DNA of 64,000 nt from an alpha proteobacterium AAP38 (GTDB lineage Bacteria; Pseudomonadota; Alphaproteobacteria; Azospirillales; Azospirillaceae), in assembly GCA_001296005.1 (NCBI GenBank), contig LJHR01000035.1, positions 1 through 64,000 of the forward strand. Reading direction: 5' to 3'. Shown one piece after another: positions 7,442 through 16,353 of this stretch. The notes under the pieces are model-generated. The model was not told the DNA's origin. It did no database searches and saw nothing but the letters and a program-made list of their open reading frames with translations. Positions within the stretch are counted from its first letter, which is position 1. Every line of letters begins with the position of its first letter. The position numbers were made by a program, and so were the translations under genes.

Positions 7442-9055
7442 ATGGGCCCATCCGGCGCAAGGGACGAAGGCCCTTCCAATTTCTGGGATATTGTGGCGCA
7501 GCTCATCTTGGCTGGCGCCTTGCTGTTCGTTGCCTCCACCTTCAAGCAATATGGCATCACCTGGGATGAGCCGCTGCACCTGGAGAACGGTCGCCGCGCG
7601 CTGGACTGGTATCTGTCGCTGGGGGAAGACCAGCGGGTGCTGGGGTTCCAGAACCTTTATCTCTACGGCGCTCTGTACGACACAGTGACGGCGGTTGCCG
7701 GCATCCTGCTGCCCTTCGATGCGTATGAGACGCGGCGGCTGGTCGGCGGGCTGGTGGGTGTCGCAGGGCTGGCGGCAGTTCGGGCGCAGGCACGGACGCT
7801 GGCGGGGCCACGCGCAGGTGCACTGGCCGTTATGCTTCTGGCGCTGACGCCCGAATGGATGGGACAATCCTTTGCCAATCCCAAGGACGTGCCCTTTGCC
7901 ACCGCCGCCGCCTGGATGGGCCTTTACCAGATCCGCCTGATCCGCGATCTGCCGCGCCAGCAGATGGGCACGCTGCTCGCCTATGGCATCGCGTTCGGGG
8001 CCGCGCTGGGCATTCGTGTGGGCGGGGTCGTGTTGATCGGGCCATTGGGCATCGCCTGCCTGTACTGGCTGTTTCTGCGCCTGCGGGAACGGCCCCTGGG
8101 TACCGCCCTGTGGGAAGGGGTGACGGCGGCGGCGCGGCTGCTGCCGGCCTTTGCCCTGGCCTGGATGATCATGCTGGTCTTCTGGCCCTGGGCGCAGTTG
8201 GACCCGGTATCGCGCCCGCTGGAGGCCTTGGCCGGCTTTTCGCACTTTCCCTTGGCGTTCAGCTTTCCGTTCGCGGGCCGGACGCTGGTAACGACCGACC
8301 TGCCCTGGTGGTACGTGCCGGTGGCCTTTGGTGTGAAGCTGCCGGAGGTTACATTGTTGGGCCTTGGCGTTGCGGCTGTCATGAGTGTGCGTGCCCTGCG
8401 CCGGCCCCTGACCCTGTTGCCCGAACGGGTCGGGTTGGCGGCGGCGATCCTTTTGCCCCCCCTGATCGTGATCGTTACGGGTGCCGTGCTTTATGACGGT
8501 ATCCGGCATCTCTTGTTCCTGCTGCCGCCCCTGTCGGTGGCGGCTTCCATCGGGCTGGACCGGCTGGCCAGTCACTTGTCAGCACCAATGGTTACCGAGC
8601 GCCTGCCCCTGGCCAGCCGCATTGCGGGTGGAATGCTGTTTCTGTGGGCGGGGTGGCAGATGCTGACCGTTGCCCGCCTGCATCCGTATGAGGCCATCTG
8701 GTACAATGCCCTGGCCGGTGGGGTGCGCGGGGCCGAGGGCCGGTTCGAACTGGATTACTGGGGCAGCCCCCTGTCAGAAGCCGCAGACCGGCTGCGCAAC
8801 CTGATTGTAGGACAGGAAGGCGGCGGCGCCGTTGCCCATCCCTACCGTATCCGCATCTGCGGCCCGCATGACAGCGCCCTGCATTACCTGCCCCCCACCT
8901 GGAAGGCGCCCAAGGACGGCCAGGGGGAGGCCGATTTCTATATCGCCTTCACACGCGGGCAATGCGGCCCGGTTCCGGCGGGGCGGGAGTTGCTGCGGGT
9001 GGAACGGATGGGGGTCGTCCTGGCCTATGTCCTGGACCTGCGGGATAAGCCGTAG
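7442..9055 (+). CDS. GT-C fold membrane glycosyltransferase (PMT/ArnT-like)
   Basis: About 537 residues with roughly ten to twelve hydrophobic segments. An acidic first-loop motif (YGITWDEPLHLENG) matches the catalytic loop of GT-C enzymes that take sugars from polyprenyl-phosphate donors. A second conserved site (WMGQSFANPKDVPFATAAAW) resembles the ArnT/PMT family. The C-terminal 100 residues are soluble and should be periplasmic. It is coupled to the upstream GT2, which would supply the lipid-linked sugar; the pair probably decorates an envelope polymer, lipid or protein. The sugar and acceptor cannot be read from the sequence. A GTG lies one codon before the chosen ATG. Confidence 0.8.
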   Translation: MGPSGARDEGPSNFWDIVAQLILAGALLFVASTFKQYGITWDEPLHLENGRRALDWYLSLGEDQRVLGFQNLYLYGALYDTVTAVAGILLPFDAYETRRLVGGLVGVAGLAAVRAQARTLAGPRAGALAVMLLALTPEWMGQSFANPKDVPFATAAAWMGLYQIRLIRDLPRQQMGTLLAYGIAFGAALGIRVGGVVLIGPLGIACLYWLFLRLRERPLGTALWEGVTAAARLLPAFALAWMIMLVFWPWAQLDPVSRPLEALAGFSHFPLAFSFPFAGRTLVTTDLPWWYVPVAFGVKLPEVTLLGLGVAAVMSVRALRRPLTLLPERVGLAAAILLPPLIVIVTGAVLYDGIRHLLFLLPPLSVAASIGLDRLASHLSAPMVTERLPLASRIAGGMLFLWAGWQMLTVARLHPYEAIWYNALAGGVRGAEGRFELDYWGSPLSEAADRLRNLIVGQEGGGAVAHPYRIRICGPHDSALHYLPPTWKAPKDGQGEADFYIAFTRGQCGPVPAGRELLRVERMGVVLAYVLDLRDKP

Positions 9056-9150
9056 GCCGGGGCGACGATGGTCCTGGCAGGATGAGAGGGTGCAGTTCCG
9101 CACCCCCGCCTGTAGAATGATCCGTATCCTCCATCGCGACCCGCTCCGAC

Positions 9151-10419
9151 ATGCCCCACGCCCCCTCCTGGTACGCCGCCACGGCCCACCACGCCCCCGC
9201 CCGCCTGCCGCTGGTGGGCGATATCGCTTGCGATGTCTGCATCGTCGGGGGTGGCTATACGGGTCTGGTGACCGCCATTGAACTGGCGGCCAAGGGCATG
9301 TCCGTCACGATCCTGGAGGCCGAATCCGTCGGCTGGGGCGCATCCGGGCGCAATGGCGGACAGATCGTCACCGGCTTCAACAAGGGGATCGGGGATATCG
9401 AGGGCTGGGTCGGCAAGCAGGATGCGCGGCACCTGTGGGACCTGTCGGAAGAAGCCAAGACCATGCTTTCCGGCCTGATCGACCGGTACGGCATCGATTG
9501 TGACCTGAAATGGGGCTATCTGCTGGCGGCCCTGAAGCCCCGGCACATGACAGGTCTGGCAGAGCATCAAGCGGAGTTGGAGGGGCTGGGTTACGGCAAG
9601 ACGCGCATGGTGGGGCGCGATGAAATCCGCTCCATGGTGGCGACCGATGCCTATCTGGGCGGGCTGTTCGATGGCGGCAGTGGGCAGTTGCACCCGTTGA
9701 ACTATGCACTGGGGCTGGCGGTTGCCGCCGAAGGGCTGGGGGTGCGCATCCATGAGGGCAGCCGGGTGGTGCGCATCGATACGGGAACCGCCCCCAAGGC
9801 GTTCACGTCAACGGGATCGGTATCGGCCAAGTTCCTGGTCCTGGCCGGCAATGCCTATCTGGGGGACTTAAGCCCCCCCATCCGCGCCAAAGTGATGCCG
9901 GCGGGCACCTACATCATTGGGACCGAGAAGATGGAGGCGGAGCGGGCGCAGGCCCTGATCCCGTCGGACATCGCCATCGCGGATGTGAATTTCGTACTGA
10001 ACTATTACCGGCGCAGCCCGGATAACCGCTTCCTGTTCGGCGGGGGCGTCAGCTATTCCGGATTCGACCGGCCCGACCTGAAACAGTCGCTGCGCCGGAC
10101 CATGCTGAAATACTTCCCGCAACTGGCCGATCTGGACGTGGAGTTCTGCTGGGGCGGCCATGTCGCCATCACCATGAATCGCATGCCGCATCTGGGCCGG
10201 GTCAGCCCCACGACCTATTTCGCGCAAGGATATAGCGGCCATGGCGTGGCCCTGACCGCCATTGCCGGCCGTGTGATCGCGGAGGCAATTGCCGGTCAGG
10301 CGGGCCGTTTCGACATCTTCGCCCGCGTGCCGCACCGGGCCTTTCCGGGACCGCCGGGCCTGAAAATGCCTGCCCTGGTGCTGGGCATGCTGTGGTACCG
10401 GCTTCAGGACTGGCTGTAA
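9151..10419 (+). CDS. FAD-dependent amine oxidoreductase (PuuB/OrdL-like)
   Basis: A DAO-type flavoprotein of 422 residues. The dinucleotide-binding motif CIVGGGYTGLVTAIELA begins near residue 29, and the GASGRNGGQ stretch is the hallmark of the gamma-glutamylputrescine oxidase/OrdL group. The C-terminal FAD contact is RMPHLGRVSPTTYFAQGYSG, followed by HGVALTAIAGRVIAEAI. These enzymes oxidise an amine to aldehyde, ammonia and peroxide. No polyamine genes flank it, so the substrate is open. It converges on a small membrane gene. Confidence 0.85.
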   Translation: MPHAPSWYAATAHHAPARLPLVGDIACDVCIVGGGYTGLVTAIELAAKGMSVTILEAESVGWGASGRNGGQIVTGFNKGIGDIEGWVGKQDARHLWDLSEEAKTMLSGLIDRYGIDCDLKWGYLLAALKPRHMTGLAEHQAELEGLGYGKTRMVGRDEIRSMVATDAYLGGLFDGGSGQLHPLNYALGLAVAAEGLGVRIHEGSRVVRIDTGTAPKAFTSTGSVSAKFLVLAGNAYLGDLSPPIRAKVMPAGTYIIGTEKMEAERAQALIPSDIAIADVNFVLNYYRRSPDNRFLFGGGVSYSGFDRPDLKQSLRRTMLKYFPQLADLDVEFCWGGHVAITMNRMPHLGRVSPTTYFAQGYSGHGVALTAIAGRVIAEAIAGQAGRFDIFARVPHRAFPGPPGLKMPALVLGMLWYRLQDWL

Positions 10420-10432
10420 CAGCTACGAAGCT

Positions 10433-10711
10433 TCACGCCACCCGGCGCTGCCATATCCAGCGGATGGCGGTGATCACCAGGGTGATAGAAAAGGCCTGGG
10501 TCAGCAGGGTCGACAGCTGGAACAGCGGTTGCTGATCCAGACGGTTGAAATATTGCCACCAGAACCGGGTCACGGGATCGCGTAAGGGCCGTAACAGGCT
10601 GTCCCATGCATCGAACAGCCCGTCCGGAATATTGTCCCGAAAGACCATGGGCAGGGTCAAAAACAGGACCACGCCGATCAGCGTGGCGATAAAGCGCAGC
10701 AGGCCCCACAT
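10433..10711 (-). CDS. Small two-helix membrane protein (92 aa)
   Basis: ATG at 10711 opens a 92-residue frame with hydrophobic helices at about residues 4-24 (LLRFIATLIGVVLFLTLPMV) and 67-86 (LLTQAFSITLVITAIRWIW) and a polar, Trp-rich connecting loop. The positive C-terminus (WQRRVA) suggests both ends face the cytoplasm. No family is recognised. It is read away from the PNPOx-like gene and could share its transcript, as both are on this strand. Confidence 0.6.
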   Translation of the reverse strand: MWGLLRFIATLIGVVLFLTLPMVFRDNIPDGLFDAWDSLLRPLRDPVTRFWWQYFNRLDQQPLFQLSTLLTQAFSITLVITAIRWIWQRRVA

Positions 10712-10744
10712 TCCCGTCCGTCCCCCATCTCCAGTTTCAGCACT

Positions 10745-11383
10745 TCACCATAATGTGCGGCGCTGCCGTTCGGGAAGGGCGGCGTCATAGGCGGGGCCGC
10801 CTTCGGCACCGTTACTGGCCTCCGCCGTCATTTGCCCCGCCGTGGGAACGCCATCCGGGCGGCCCCGCGCGCCTTGGGCCCAGAGGTCGGAACGGATCAG
10901 GGCGCGGGCGCACTGGAAATAGACCTCGTCGATTTCCAGCCAGATCACGGACTGCGGCAGCTGCCCCTCCATGGCCAGACGCTGGCAGAGGTCGGCATCA
11001 ATGCTGATGGCGGCGCGGCCATTGATGCGCAGGCATTCATTGACGCCGGGGATCATGAACATGCAGGCCACGCGCGGATCGGCGATGATGTTGCGCAGAC
11101 TGTCGATACGGTTATTGCCGCGCCGGTCGGGGATCAACAGGGTCCGGTCATCCAGGATGGTGACCGCCGAACCCGCATCCCCGCGCGGCGACACGTCAAG
11201 CCCACCTGCCCCCACAGACCCCAGCGCGAAGAAAGGTGCTGCCGACAGCCAGGCACGGTAGGCTTGCGTCAACCGGTCCGAAACCTTGGCCAGCGACGGC
11301 GCGCCCGGCGGGCCATACAGCCCCTCCAGCACCGTCATATCACTGACAAGGCCGGGCGGAACGGGGCGGGCGGGATGCGGCAT
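10745..11383 (-). CDS. Pyridoxamine 5'-phosphate oxidase-like flavin-binding protein
   Basis: This 212-residue protein matches the PNPOx-like split-barrel group of about 200 residues, in which MSMEG_1061-type members bind FMN or F420. Visible signals are [20 protein letters not shown], the strand pair [20 protein letters not shown], and [20 protein letters not shown], then AAISID, which form the FMN pocket in relatives. The C-terminus ([13 protein letters not shown]) is typical of the subgroup. It is probably a small-molecule reductase or flavin-dependent stress protein; the substrate is unknown. It is divergent from mscL. Confidence 0.82.
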   Translation of the reverse strand: MPHPARPVPPGLVSDMTVLEGLYGPPGAPSLAKVSDRLTQAYRAWLSAAPFFALGSVGAGGLDVSPRGDAGSAVTILDDRTLLIPDRRGNNRIDSLRNIIADPRVACMFMIPGVNECLRINGRAAISIDADLCQRLAMEGQLPQSVIWLEIDEVYFQCARALIRSDLWAQGARGRPDGVPTAGQMTAEASNGAEGGPAYDAALPERQRRTLW

Positions 11384-11545
11384 GGCGCGACACCTAGGGT
11401 GGTGAGAACAAGCCCAGTGTCAGGGCCGGGACGGGTGGGGACAAGTGCGCGGGGCACATGGGGGCTTTCCATTCCGGGCACGATGCAGGATGCTGATCCG
11501 GTTGGCACGGCCACAGGGGCCGCTGCCGATGGGAATGGGGAACCC

Positions 11546-11956
11546 ATGCTGAACGAATTCAAGACCTTCATCAGCCGCGGCAATGTCGTGGATCTGGCCG
11601 TCGGTATCATTATCGGCGCCGCCTTCACCGCCATCGTCACCTCGCTGGTGAACGATATCCTGATGCCGCCCATCGGCTACCTCATGGGTGGAATCGACTT
11701 CTCCGATTACTTCATCAGCCTGTCGGGCGGCGATTATCCCACCCTGAAGGCCGCCAAGGATGCCGGTGTCACCACCATCAATTACGGCCTGTTCATCAAT
11801 GCCATAATCAAGTTCTTCATCGTGGCCTGGGCCGTGTTCATCCTGGTCAAGCAGGTGAACCGCTTCAAGAAGAAGGAGGATGCCAAGCCCGTGGAGCCGA
11901 CCAAGAGCGAGATTCTGCTGACCGAAATCCGCGACCTGCTGAAGGCGAAGGATTGA
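11546..11956 (+). CDS. mscL: Large-conductance mechanosensitive channel MscL
   Basis: The 136-residue product has the family length and layout: [20 protein letters not shown] begins the first pore-lining helix and [20 protein letters not shown] continues it. The second helix ([20 protein letters not shown]) is followed by the cytoplasmic KKKEDAKP helix bundle. Homopentamers open on membrane tension and release solutes on hypo-osmotic shock. The start at 11546 fits the conserved N-terminus; the long open frame upstream is non-coding extension. Confidence 0.97.
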   Translation: MLNEFKTFISRGNVVDLAVGIIIGAAFTAIVTSLVNDILMPPIGYLMGGIDFSDYFISLSGGDYPTLKAAKDAGVTTINYGLFINAIIKFFIVAWAVFILVKQVNRFKKKEDAKPVEPTKSEILLTEIRDLLKAKD

Positions 11957-11967
11957 TCAATCGCGGA

Positions 11968-11993
11968 CAAGGGGCGCGTCAGATCGCCCCTTG
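11968..11993. terminator. Hairpin between convergent mscL and the GMC oxidoreductase gene
   Basis: A perfect 9-bp stem CAAGGGGCG/CGCCCCTTG with an eight-base loop overlaps the last codons of the leftward gene. With no strong T-run on either side, it could serve both transcripts weakly. Confidence 0.5.
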
Positions 11994-13685
11994 CCGCAGC
12001 AGCTCCACCGCATGGTTCGCGGCACGCGCCGTCAGGGCCATGTAGGTCAGCGACGGGTTCTGTGTGCCGTTCGACGTCATGCAGGCCCCATCGGTGACGA
12101 ACAGGTTCGCCACCTCATGCGTCTGGTTCCAGGCGTTCAGTACGGAGGTGGCGGGGTCGCGGCCCATGCGGGCGGTCCCCATCTCATGCGTCTTGAAGCC
12201 CACCGGATGGTCGAACCGGGCGCCCGCCGTCACATCCTCACACCCGCCGGCGCGCAGGATTTCCGCTGCCTCGTCCCGCCCCCGGGCGATCATGGCCAAT
12301 TCATTGTCACGCAGGGTGCAGTCCAGATGCGCCAACGGGATGCCCCAGCGGTCCGCCTTGGTCGGGTGCAGGGTCAGACGGTTATCGGCGTGGGGCAGCA
12401 TTTCCCCGAACATGTCGATGCGGATGGTCCAGGGGCCGTAATTTGTGGCGCCATCCTTCACCTTGGCCCCGAAACCCGCCTGCCGCCCGGTCCCATCCAT
12501 GGCCCGCCCCCGCGTGGCCCCACCCTGAAATCCGAAGCCCCTGATGAAACCGTCGCCCGGCTTCTGTCCCCTGGCCCGGACATTGGGGATATAGATGTTA
12601 TTCGGACGCCGACCAAATTCATACCGGTCCAGCATTCCCGGCACCCGGCCCGCCGCCCAGGCGCCGCCGACATGATCCATCAGATAACGGCCCAGTGCGT
12701 CGCTGCCGTTGGCCAGCCCGCGCGGATGCGCCTCGCTGCGGGAGTTCAGCATTATATGCGCGGACCCGATGGCCGAGGCACACAGGAACACCAGCCGGGC
12801 ACGGTGGGTGCTGGCACCCATGCTGTTGGCATCGATGACCCGAACGCCGGTGATGCGGCCCGTGGCCGGATCATGTTCCAGGCTGTGGCAGATCTGATCG
12901 GTAAGGATGGTCAGGTTGCCGGTATTTCGCGCGGCAGGAAGGGTGGCGGACAGGCTGCTGAAATAGGCCCCGAAGGAGCAACCCCGGCTGCAATGCGACC
13001 GCGCCTGGCAGCGTGACCGGCCCAGGGCCTCCTGCGCCGCCGTTGGTTCCGTCAGGTTGGCAGTGCGGCCCATGATCATATGCAGATCGGGGCGCCGGCG
13101 TTTCAACGTCTCCGATACGCGGCGTTCGGCGCAGTTCATCTCGAACGGCGGCTGAAACACCCCGTCAGGCAGTTCGTCCAGCCCCTCAAGGCTGCCGGAA
13201 ATGCCCGCAAACCGTTCGACATGATCATACCAGGGCGCCAGATCGGCATAACGGATGGGCCAGTCCACCCCGTGTCCGTCGCGCAGGTTAGCCGTGAAAT
13301 CCGCCTCTCCCCAGCGATAGGATTGCCGATACCAGGTCAGCGACCGTCCCCCCAGCTGATAGCCCCGCGTCCACATGAAGGGCCGGTCTTCGGGATAGGA
13401 AAAGGGGTAGGTCGTGGTATCGGCGAAGAATTGCAGATGCTGCATCTTATAGATCCAGTCACCCTTATCCTTCATGTACTGCCAGCCCTTATCGGGCCAA
13501 TCCTCCGGCACCAGATTGCGGAACTCCACCTCCCACGGGGCGTCCATGTCGGTATAGTCGGGACCGCCATGGTCGATATGCCGGCCACGTTCGATGACCA
13601 GGGTCTTCAGGCCCTTCTCGCACAGTTCCTTGGCCGCCCAGCCGCCGGTGATGCCGGAGCCGACGACAATGGCATCCCATTCCAT
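11979..13685 (-). CDS. GMC-family FAD oxidoreductase (sugar dehydrogenase-type large subunit)
   Basis: A 568-residue GMC flavoprotein: N-terminal FAD motif (DAIVVGSGITGGWAAKELCE), the covalent/contact region (MWTRGYQLGGRSLTWYRQSY), and a C-terminal block (DGACMTSNGTQNPSLTYMAL) with the Asn-Pro pair near the flavin. Family members of this size with a subunit-3 partner oxidise sugars or polyols; several make 3-keto-glycosides. Its ATG shares one base with the stop of the upstream subunit-3 gene (TGATG), implying coupled translation. Lacking a signal peptide, it would be carried by the Tat-bearing partner. No cytochrome subunit follows, so the electron acceptor is unknown. Confidence 0.88.
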   Translation of the reverse strand: MEWDAIVVGSGITGGWAAKELCEKGLKTLVIERGRHIDHGGPDYTDMDAPWEVEFRNLVPEDWPDKGWQYMKDKGDWIYKMQHLQFFADTTTYPFSYPEDRPFMWTRGYQLGGRSLTWYRQSYRWGEADFTANLRDGHGVDWPIRYADLAPWYDHVERFAGISGSLEGLDELPDGVFQPPFEMNCAERRVSETLKRRRPDLHMIMGRTANLTEPTAAQEALGRSRCQARSHCSRGCSFGAYFSSLSATLPAARNTGNLTILTDQICHSLEHDPATGRITGVRVIDANSMGASTHRARLVFLCASAIGSAHIMLNSRSEAHPRGLANGSDALGRYLMDHVGGAWAAGRVPGMLDRYEFGRRPNNIYIPNVRARGQKPGDGFIRGFGFQGGATRGRAMDGTGRQAGFGAKVKDGATNYGPWTIRIDMFGEMLPHADNRLTLHPTKADRWGIPLAHLDCTLRDNELAMIARGRDEAAEILRAGGCEDVTAGARFDHPVGFKTHEMGTARMGRDPATSVLNAWNQTHEVANLFVTDGACMTSNGTQNPSLTYMALTARAANHAVELLRQGAI

Positions 13686-14233
13686 CACCGCGCCCCCGCC
13701 ACCAGCTGTTTCATCTCCACCCGCGTAATGTCGCCCCGATACTGACCGGGAACGGCGACATAGTCGGGATCGGCCCCTTCGGACGTGAAATAGGCGTACC
13801 AGATCAGTTGCTTGAGCCGGCGATAGGCCTGATCCGCCGGCCCCTGCCCCTGGAAGGCGGCGATGTCGATGCTGGTCAGCAGGGCAGCGCGTTCGGCGGG
13901 TGGGCGGGCCATGAAACCATGGGGTGCCGCCCTGGCATCGATATCGGCCAAGGCCTGACGGAACTGCACCCGCGTCGCCGGCACCGCCCAATCCAGCATC
14001 AACCCATCAACCACACCATGAACATTGGCCGCCATGGCGCCGGGCGTATCCGTGGCAGGGATCATGATCTCCGCCACATCGGCCAGCAGCGCCATTTCGC
14101 GGGCATTGAAGAAACGGCCCGGCTGGCCCTTGGCCCCCCTTGTCCCCTCGTAGGCCCAAACGGGCAGCGCACCGTCCAGGAAGGTGCCGCCCAGCAGCGT
14201 GATGGCGGCCAGAAGGGCCTGTCGCCGGTTCAT
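13685..14233 (-). CDS. Gluconate 2-dehydrogenase subunit 3-like protein with Tat signal
   Basis: The 182-residue product begins MNRRQALLAAITLLGGTFLD, a short twin-arginine-type leader, followed by the small-subunit domain (FFNAREMALLADVAEIMIPA) typical of gluconate 2-dehydrogenase subunit 3 and of glucoside 3-dehydrogenase small subunits. The known role of this subunit is to carry the folded GMC partner through Tat and stabilise it. It lies between the DUF1080 hydrolase (13 bases upstream) and the GMC gene (one-base overlap), so the three form one transcription unit. Confidence 0.85.
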   Translation of the reverse strand: MNRRQALLAAITLLGGTFLDGALPVWAYEGTRGAKGQPGRFFNAREMALLADVAEIMIPATDTPGAMAANVHGVVDGLMLDWAVPATRVQFRQALADIDARAAPHGFMARPPAERAALLTSIDIAAFQGQGPADQAYRRLKQLIWYAYFTSEGADPDYVAVPGQYRGDITRVEMKQLVAGAR

Positions 14234-14245
14234 ATGCAGCGTTCC

Positions 14246-15520
14246 TTACAGGGGACGGATACGGACGGAACGAAATTCCAGACGGTCCTTGCCGGGGCGC
14301 AGCAGGATGGGGCCCGATGGCGGCAGGCCCAAGGCCGCGCGGCTACCCTCCACCAGCTTTGATCCATTCAGCCAATGTTCGATCCGGTCGCCGCGCGCCA
14401 GGATACGGACGCGGTTCCACTGGCCGGCGGGCTTCATCGATGGCTTGTCGGGATTGGGATCGGTCAGGTTGCGGGCCGGTACCTTGCCGATCAGGGTGCC
14501 GCTGGCGGCATCCCCCTGCCCCTGCGGCCCCTGTGCCACGCGATAATCGGCACTGCCCAGATAGGTGACGGTGCCATCGGCCCCGTCAACCGTGCGCACA
14601 TCCAGTTCCAGATCGAAATCCGCAAACTGGTCGGCGGTGACCAGCGGGGTGGCGGCGCCGTCGCGGATGATCACCCCGTCGCCGATCTGCCAGCCGGTGG
14701 CCGACAGGCCGGACCATCCCGCCGCATCCTGCCCATTCCACAGCAGACGCCAGCCCAGGGCAGCGCGTTCGGCGCTGATATGGTTGGCGATGAAGTCCTG
14801 CTCATCCGTCACGTCCAGCGGCCTGCGCATATAGCGGGCAGGATCGTCGGTGATGATGCGCAGGTTGCGGAACCGCACCTCCAGCCCGGCATTGGCAGGA
14901 TCGGGGCCGACATCATGCACCTGCAACCCGATAAAGCCGCGCGGCGTCATGTCATCGACCATGACGATGGCAGGCAGACCGTTCAGCCAGGTGCGAAAAC
15001 GCGTCCCCACCGCCTCCACCCGCAGATGGTTCCAGTCGCCGGATTTGAAGCTGGCCTGGGTTTCAGGCCGGTGGGCCGGTGTCGCCAGCCACAGCCGGCG
15101 CTGTTCATCATACAGCCCGCCCGTCCAGCGGCGGGCGGCATGGTCGATTTCCACCTGATAGCCATGGACGACGCCGTTGCGATAATCGGGCTTGGACTCT
15201 GCGCGGATCATCACACCGGTATTCAGGCGCGGATCGGTCTTCACCTCGAATTCCAGGATGAAATCGCCGAACAGTTCCTCGCTGCACAGGAAACTGTTGG
15301 GCGATTTCTCCACCGATGTCCCGACAATCTCCCCCGCGTCCAGCCGATAACTGGCCCGTCCGCCCCGCGGGCGCCAGCCGGTAATGGAACCGTCCGGGGC
15401 GGCGGCAGGTGGGATCAATGAATGCCACGGCGGTGGGCTGGAAGCCCAGGACGGGGCCAGTGGGGCGGATGCGGCACCAGCCAACATCCCCAATGCCGCA
15501 CGACGCGTAGGGGCCATCAT
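14246..15520 (-). CDS. 3-keto-glycoside hydrolase-like protein, two DUF1080 domains
   Basis: About 424 residues with a Tat-type leader (TRRAALGMLAGAASAPLAPS). Two concanavalin-like beta-sandwich DUF1080 (3-keto-disaccharide hydrolase) domains follow: the first around SEELFGDFILEFEVKTDPRL, then NTGVMIRAE and GYQVEID, the second around WRLLWNGQDAAGWSG and FADFDLELDV, ending with RVRILARGDRIEHWLNGSKL. Characterised relatives cleave 3-keto-glycosides after sugar C3 oxidation. As first gene of an operon with a GMC dehydrogenase pair, it fits an export-then-oxidise-then-cleave route (inference). Two adjacent ATGs (15520, 15517) follow GGGAGG; the second has the better spacing. Confidence 0.85.
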   Translation of the reverse strand: MMAPTRRAALGMLAGAASAPLAPSWASSPPPWHSLIPPAAAPDGSITGWRPRGGRASYRLDAGEIVGTSVEKSPNSFLCSEELFGDFILEFEVKTDPRLNTGVMIRAESKPDYRNGVVHGYQVEIDHAARRWTGGLYDEQRRLWLATPAHRPETQASFKSGDWNHLRVEAVGTRFRTWLNGLPAIVMVDDMTPRGFIGLQVHDVGPDPANAGLEVRFRNLRIITDDPARYMRRPLDVTDEQDFIANHISAERAALGWRLLWNGQDAAGWSGLSATGWQIGDGVIIRDGAATPLVTADQFADFDLELDVRTVDGADGTVTYLGSADYRVAQGPQGQGDAASGTLIGKVPARNLTDPNPDKPSMKPAGQWNRVRILARGDRIEHWLNGSKLVEGSRAALGLPPSGPILLRPGKDRLEFRSVRIRPL

Positions 15521-15810
15521 CGATCCTCCCTGCTTCACCCGCCGAATCATTCTATCGCCCAGCTATGTGACAACCTTGTCATAATGGATTATGGGGCGAT
15601 GGGAAAGGGTCTTGTTTATTGCATTATGCAAAACTAGACACTTTGCACAATGCAATTGCAGGCACTGCAAAACCACCAAACCATTGCATAGTGCAACGAC
15701 AATCCGATGCAGACGCCCTAAATTACCTGGAATCAGTCTTGCTTTAGTATAGGAACGACCGGCATCAGCCGGCATTGCAAGGCCCCAAGGCCAGAACCGA
15801 GGTTGTCACC
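15521..15810. promoter_or_regulatory. Divergent control region with clustered TTGCA/TGCAA dyads
   Basis: This 290-bp space between two divergent genes is visibly AT-richer than its surroundings. It holds four dyads of the form TTGCA-N3-TGCAA (15619-15631, 15643-15655, 15684-15696) or TTGCA-N5-TGCAA (15656-15670), with centres 24, 14 and 27 bp apart. This looks like a multi-site operator for one dimeric regulator acting on the leftward sugar operon, the rightward coat-U gene, or both. The regulator is not encoded next door. Confidence 0.6.
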
Positions 15811-16287
15811 ATGGTCCGCAAAGACCACGCATGCGCGGCGTTGGCCGCCACCCTGCTTTTGGCCTCCAGCGCCCTTCCGGCGCTGGCGCAGTCCAATGGC
15901 AGCATCGGCCTGCGTGGCACCATGGAAAGTATCTGCTTCGTGCAGATCAATCAGACAAACACCAGCAGCGTCGATCTGATCAAAGGCACCAGCAATCTTA
16001 CCATCGGCACCGTGGGTGAAAAGTGCAACCGTGGCAACGGCTTTACCGTCACCATCTCATCCGCCAATGCCGGTGCGCTGGTGAACGCCACCGGCGCACG
16101 CGCTGCCTATACGGTGCAGTATGATAATTCGGGCGTGAAATCGCTGGCCAACCCCGTCGTCCTGACACGGACCAGCGCCAAGAAGACGGTGTCCACCAAA
16201 AGCTTCAAGGTGAACATCCCCGCCAACCCGCAGGCCATCGCCGGCACCTATGCCGACACGATCACGGTAGCGATTGCGGCACGTTAA
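15811..16287 (+). CDS. Spore coat U-like secreted pilin-type protein
   Basis: ATG 15811, with GAGG eight bases upstream, opens a 158-residue protein with a clear signal peptide (ALAATLLLASSALPALAQS). The mature part has the SCPU beta-sandwich pattern: a Cys pair (ESICFV ... GEKCNRGNGF), Gly/Asn-rich turns and a C-terminal strand (AGTYADTITVAIAAR). SCPU domain proteins form the subunits of chaperone-usher-like surface fibres. No chaperone or usher gene is adjacent, so the protein may act alone or use machinery elsewhere. A TTG 12 codons earlier is less likely as start. It shares its control region with the sugar-oxidation operon. Confidence 0.8.
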   Translation: MVRKDHACAALAATLLLASSALPALAQSNGSIGLRGTMESICFVQINQTNTSSVDLIKGTSNLTIGTVGEKCNRGNGFTVTISSANAGALVNATGARAAYTVQYDNSGVKSLANPVVLTRTSAKKTVSTKSFKVNIPANPQAIAGTYADTITVAIAAR

Positions 16288-16353
16288 GACGGAACCATCC
16301 GCACTGTAACGCTGTTCCCTCTCCATGAACCCCACGGTCAGAGGAGAAAGAAC

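Noticed and set aside
10832-11545. Plus-strand open frame upstream of mscL
   Set aside because: It is the antisense of the PNPOx-like gene; mscL begins at 11546 with its canonical N-terminus.
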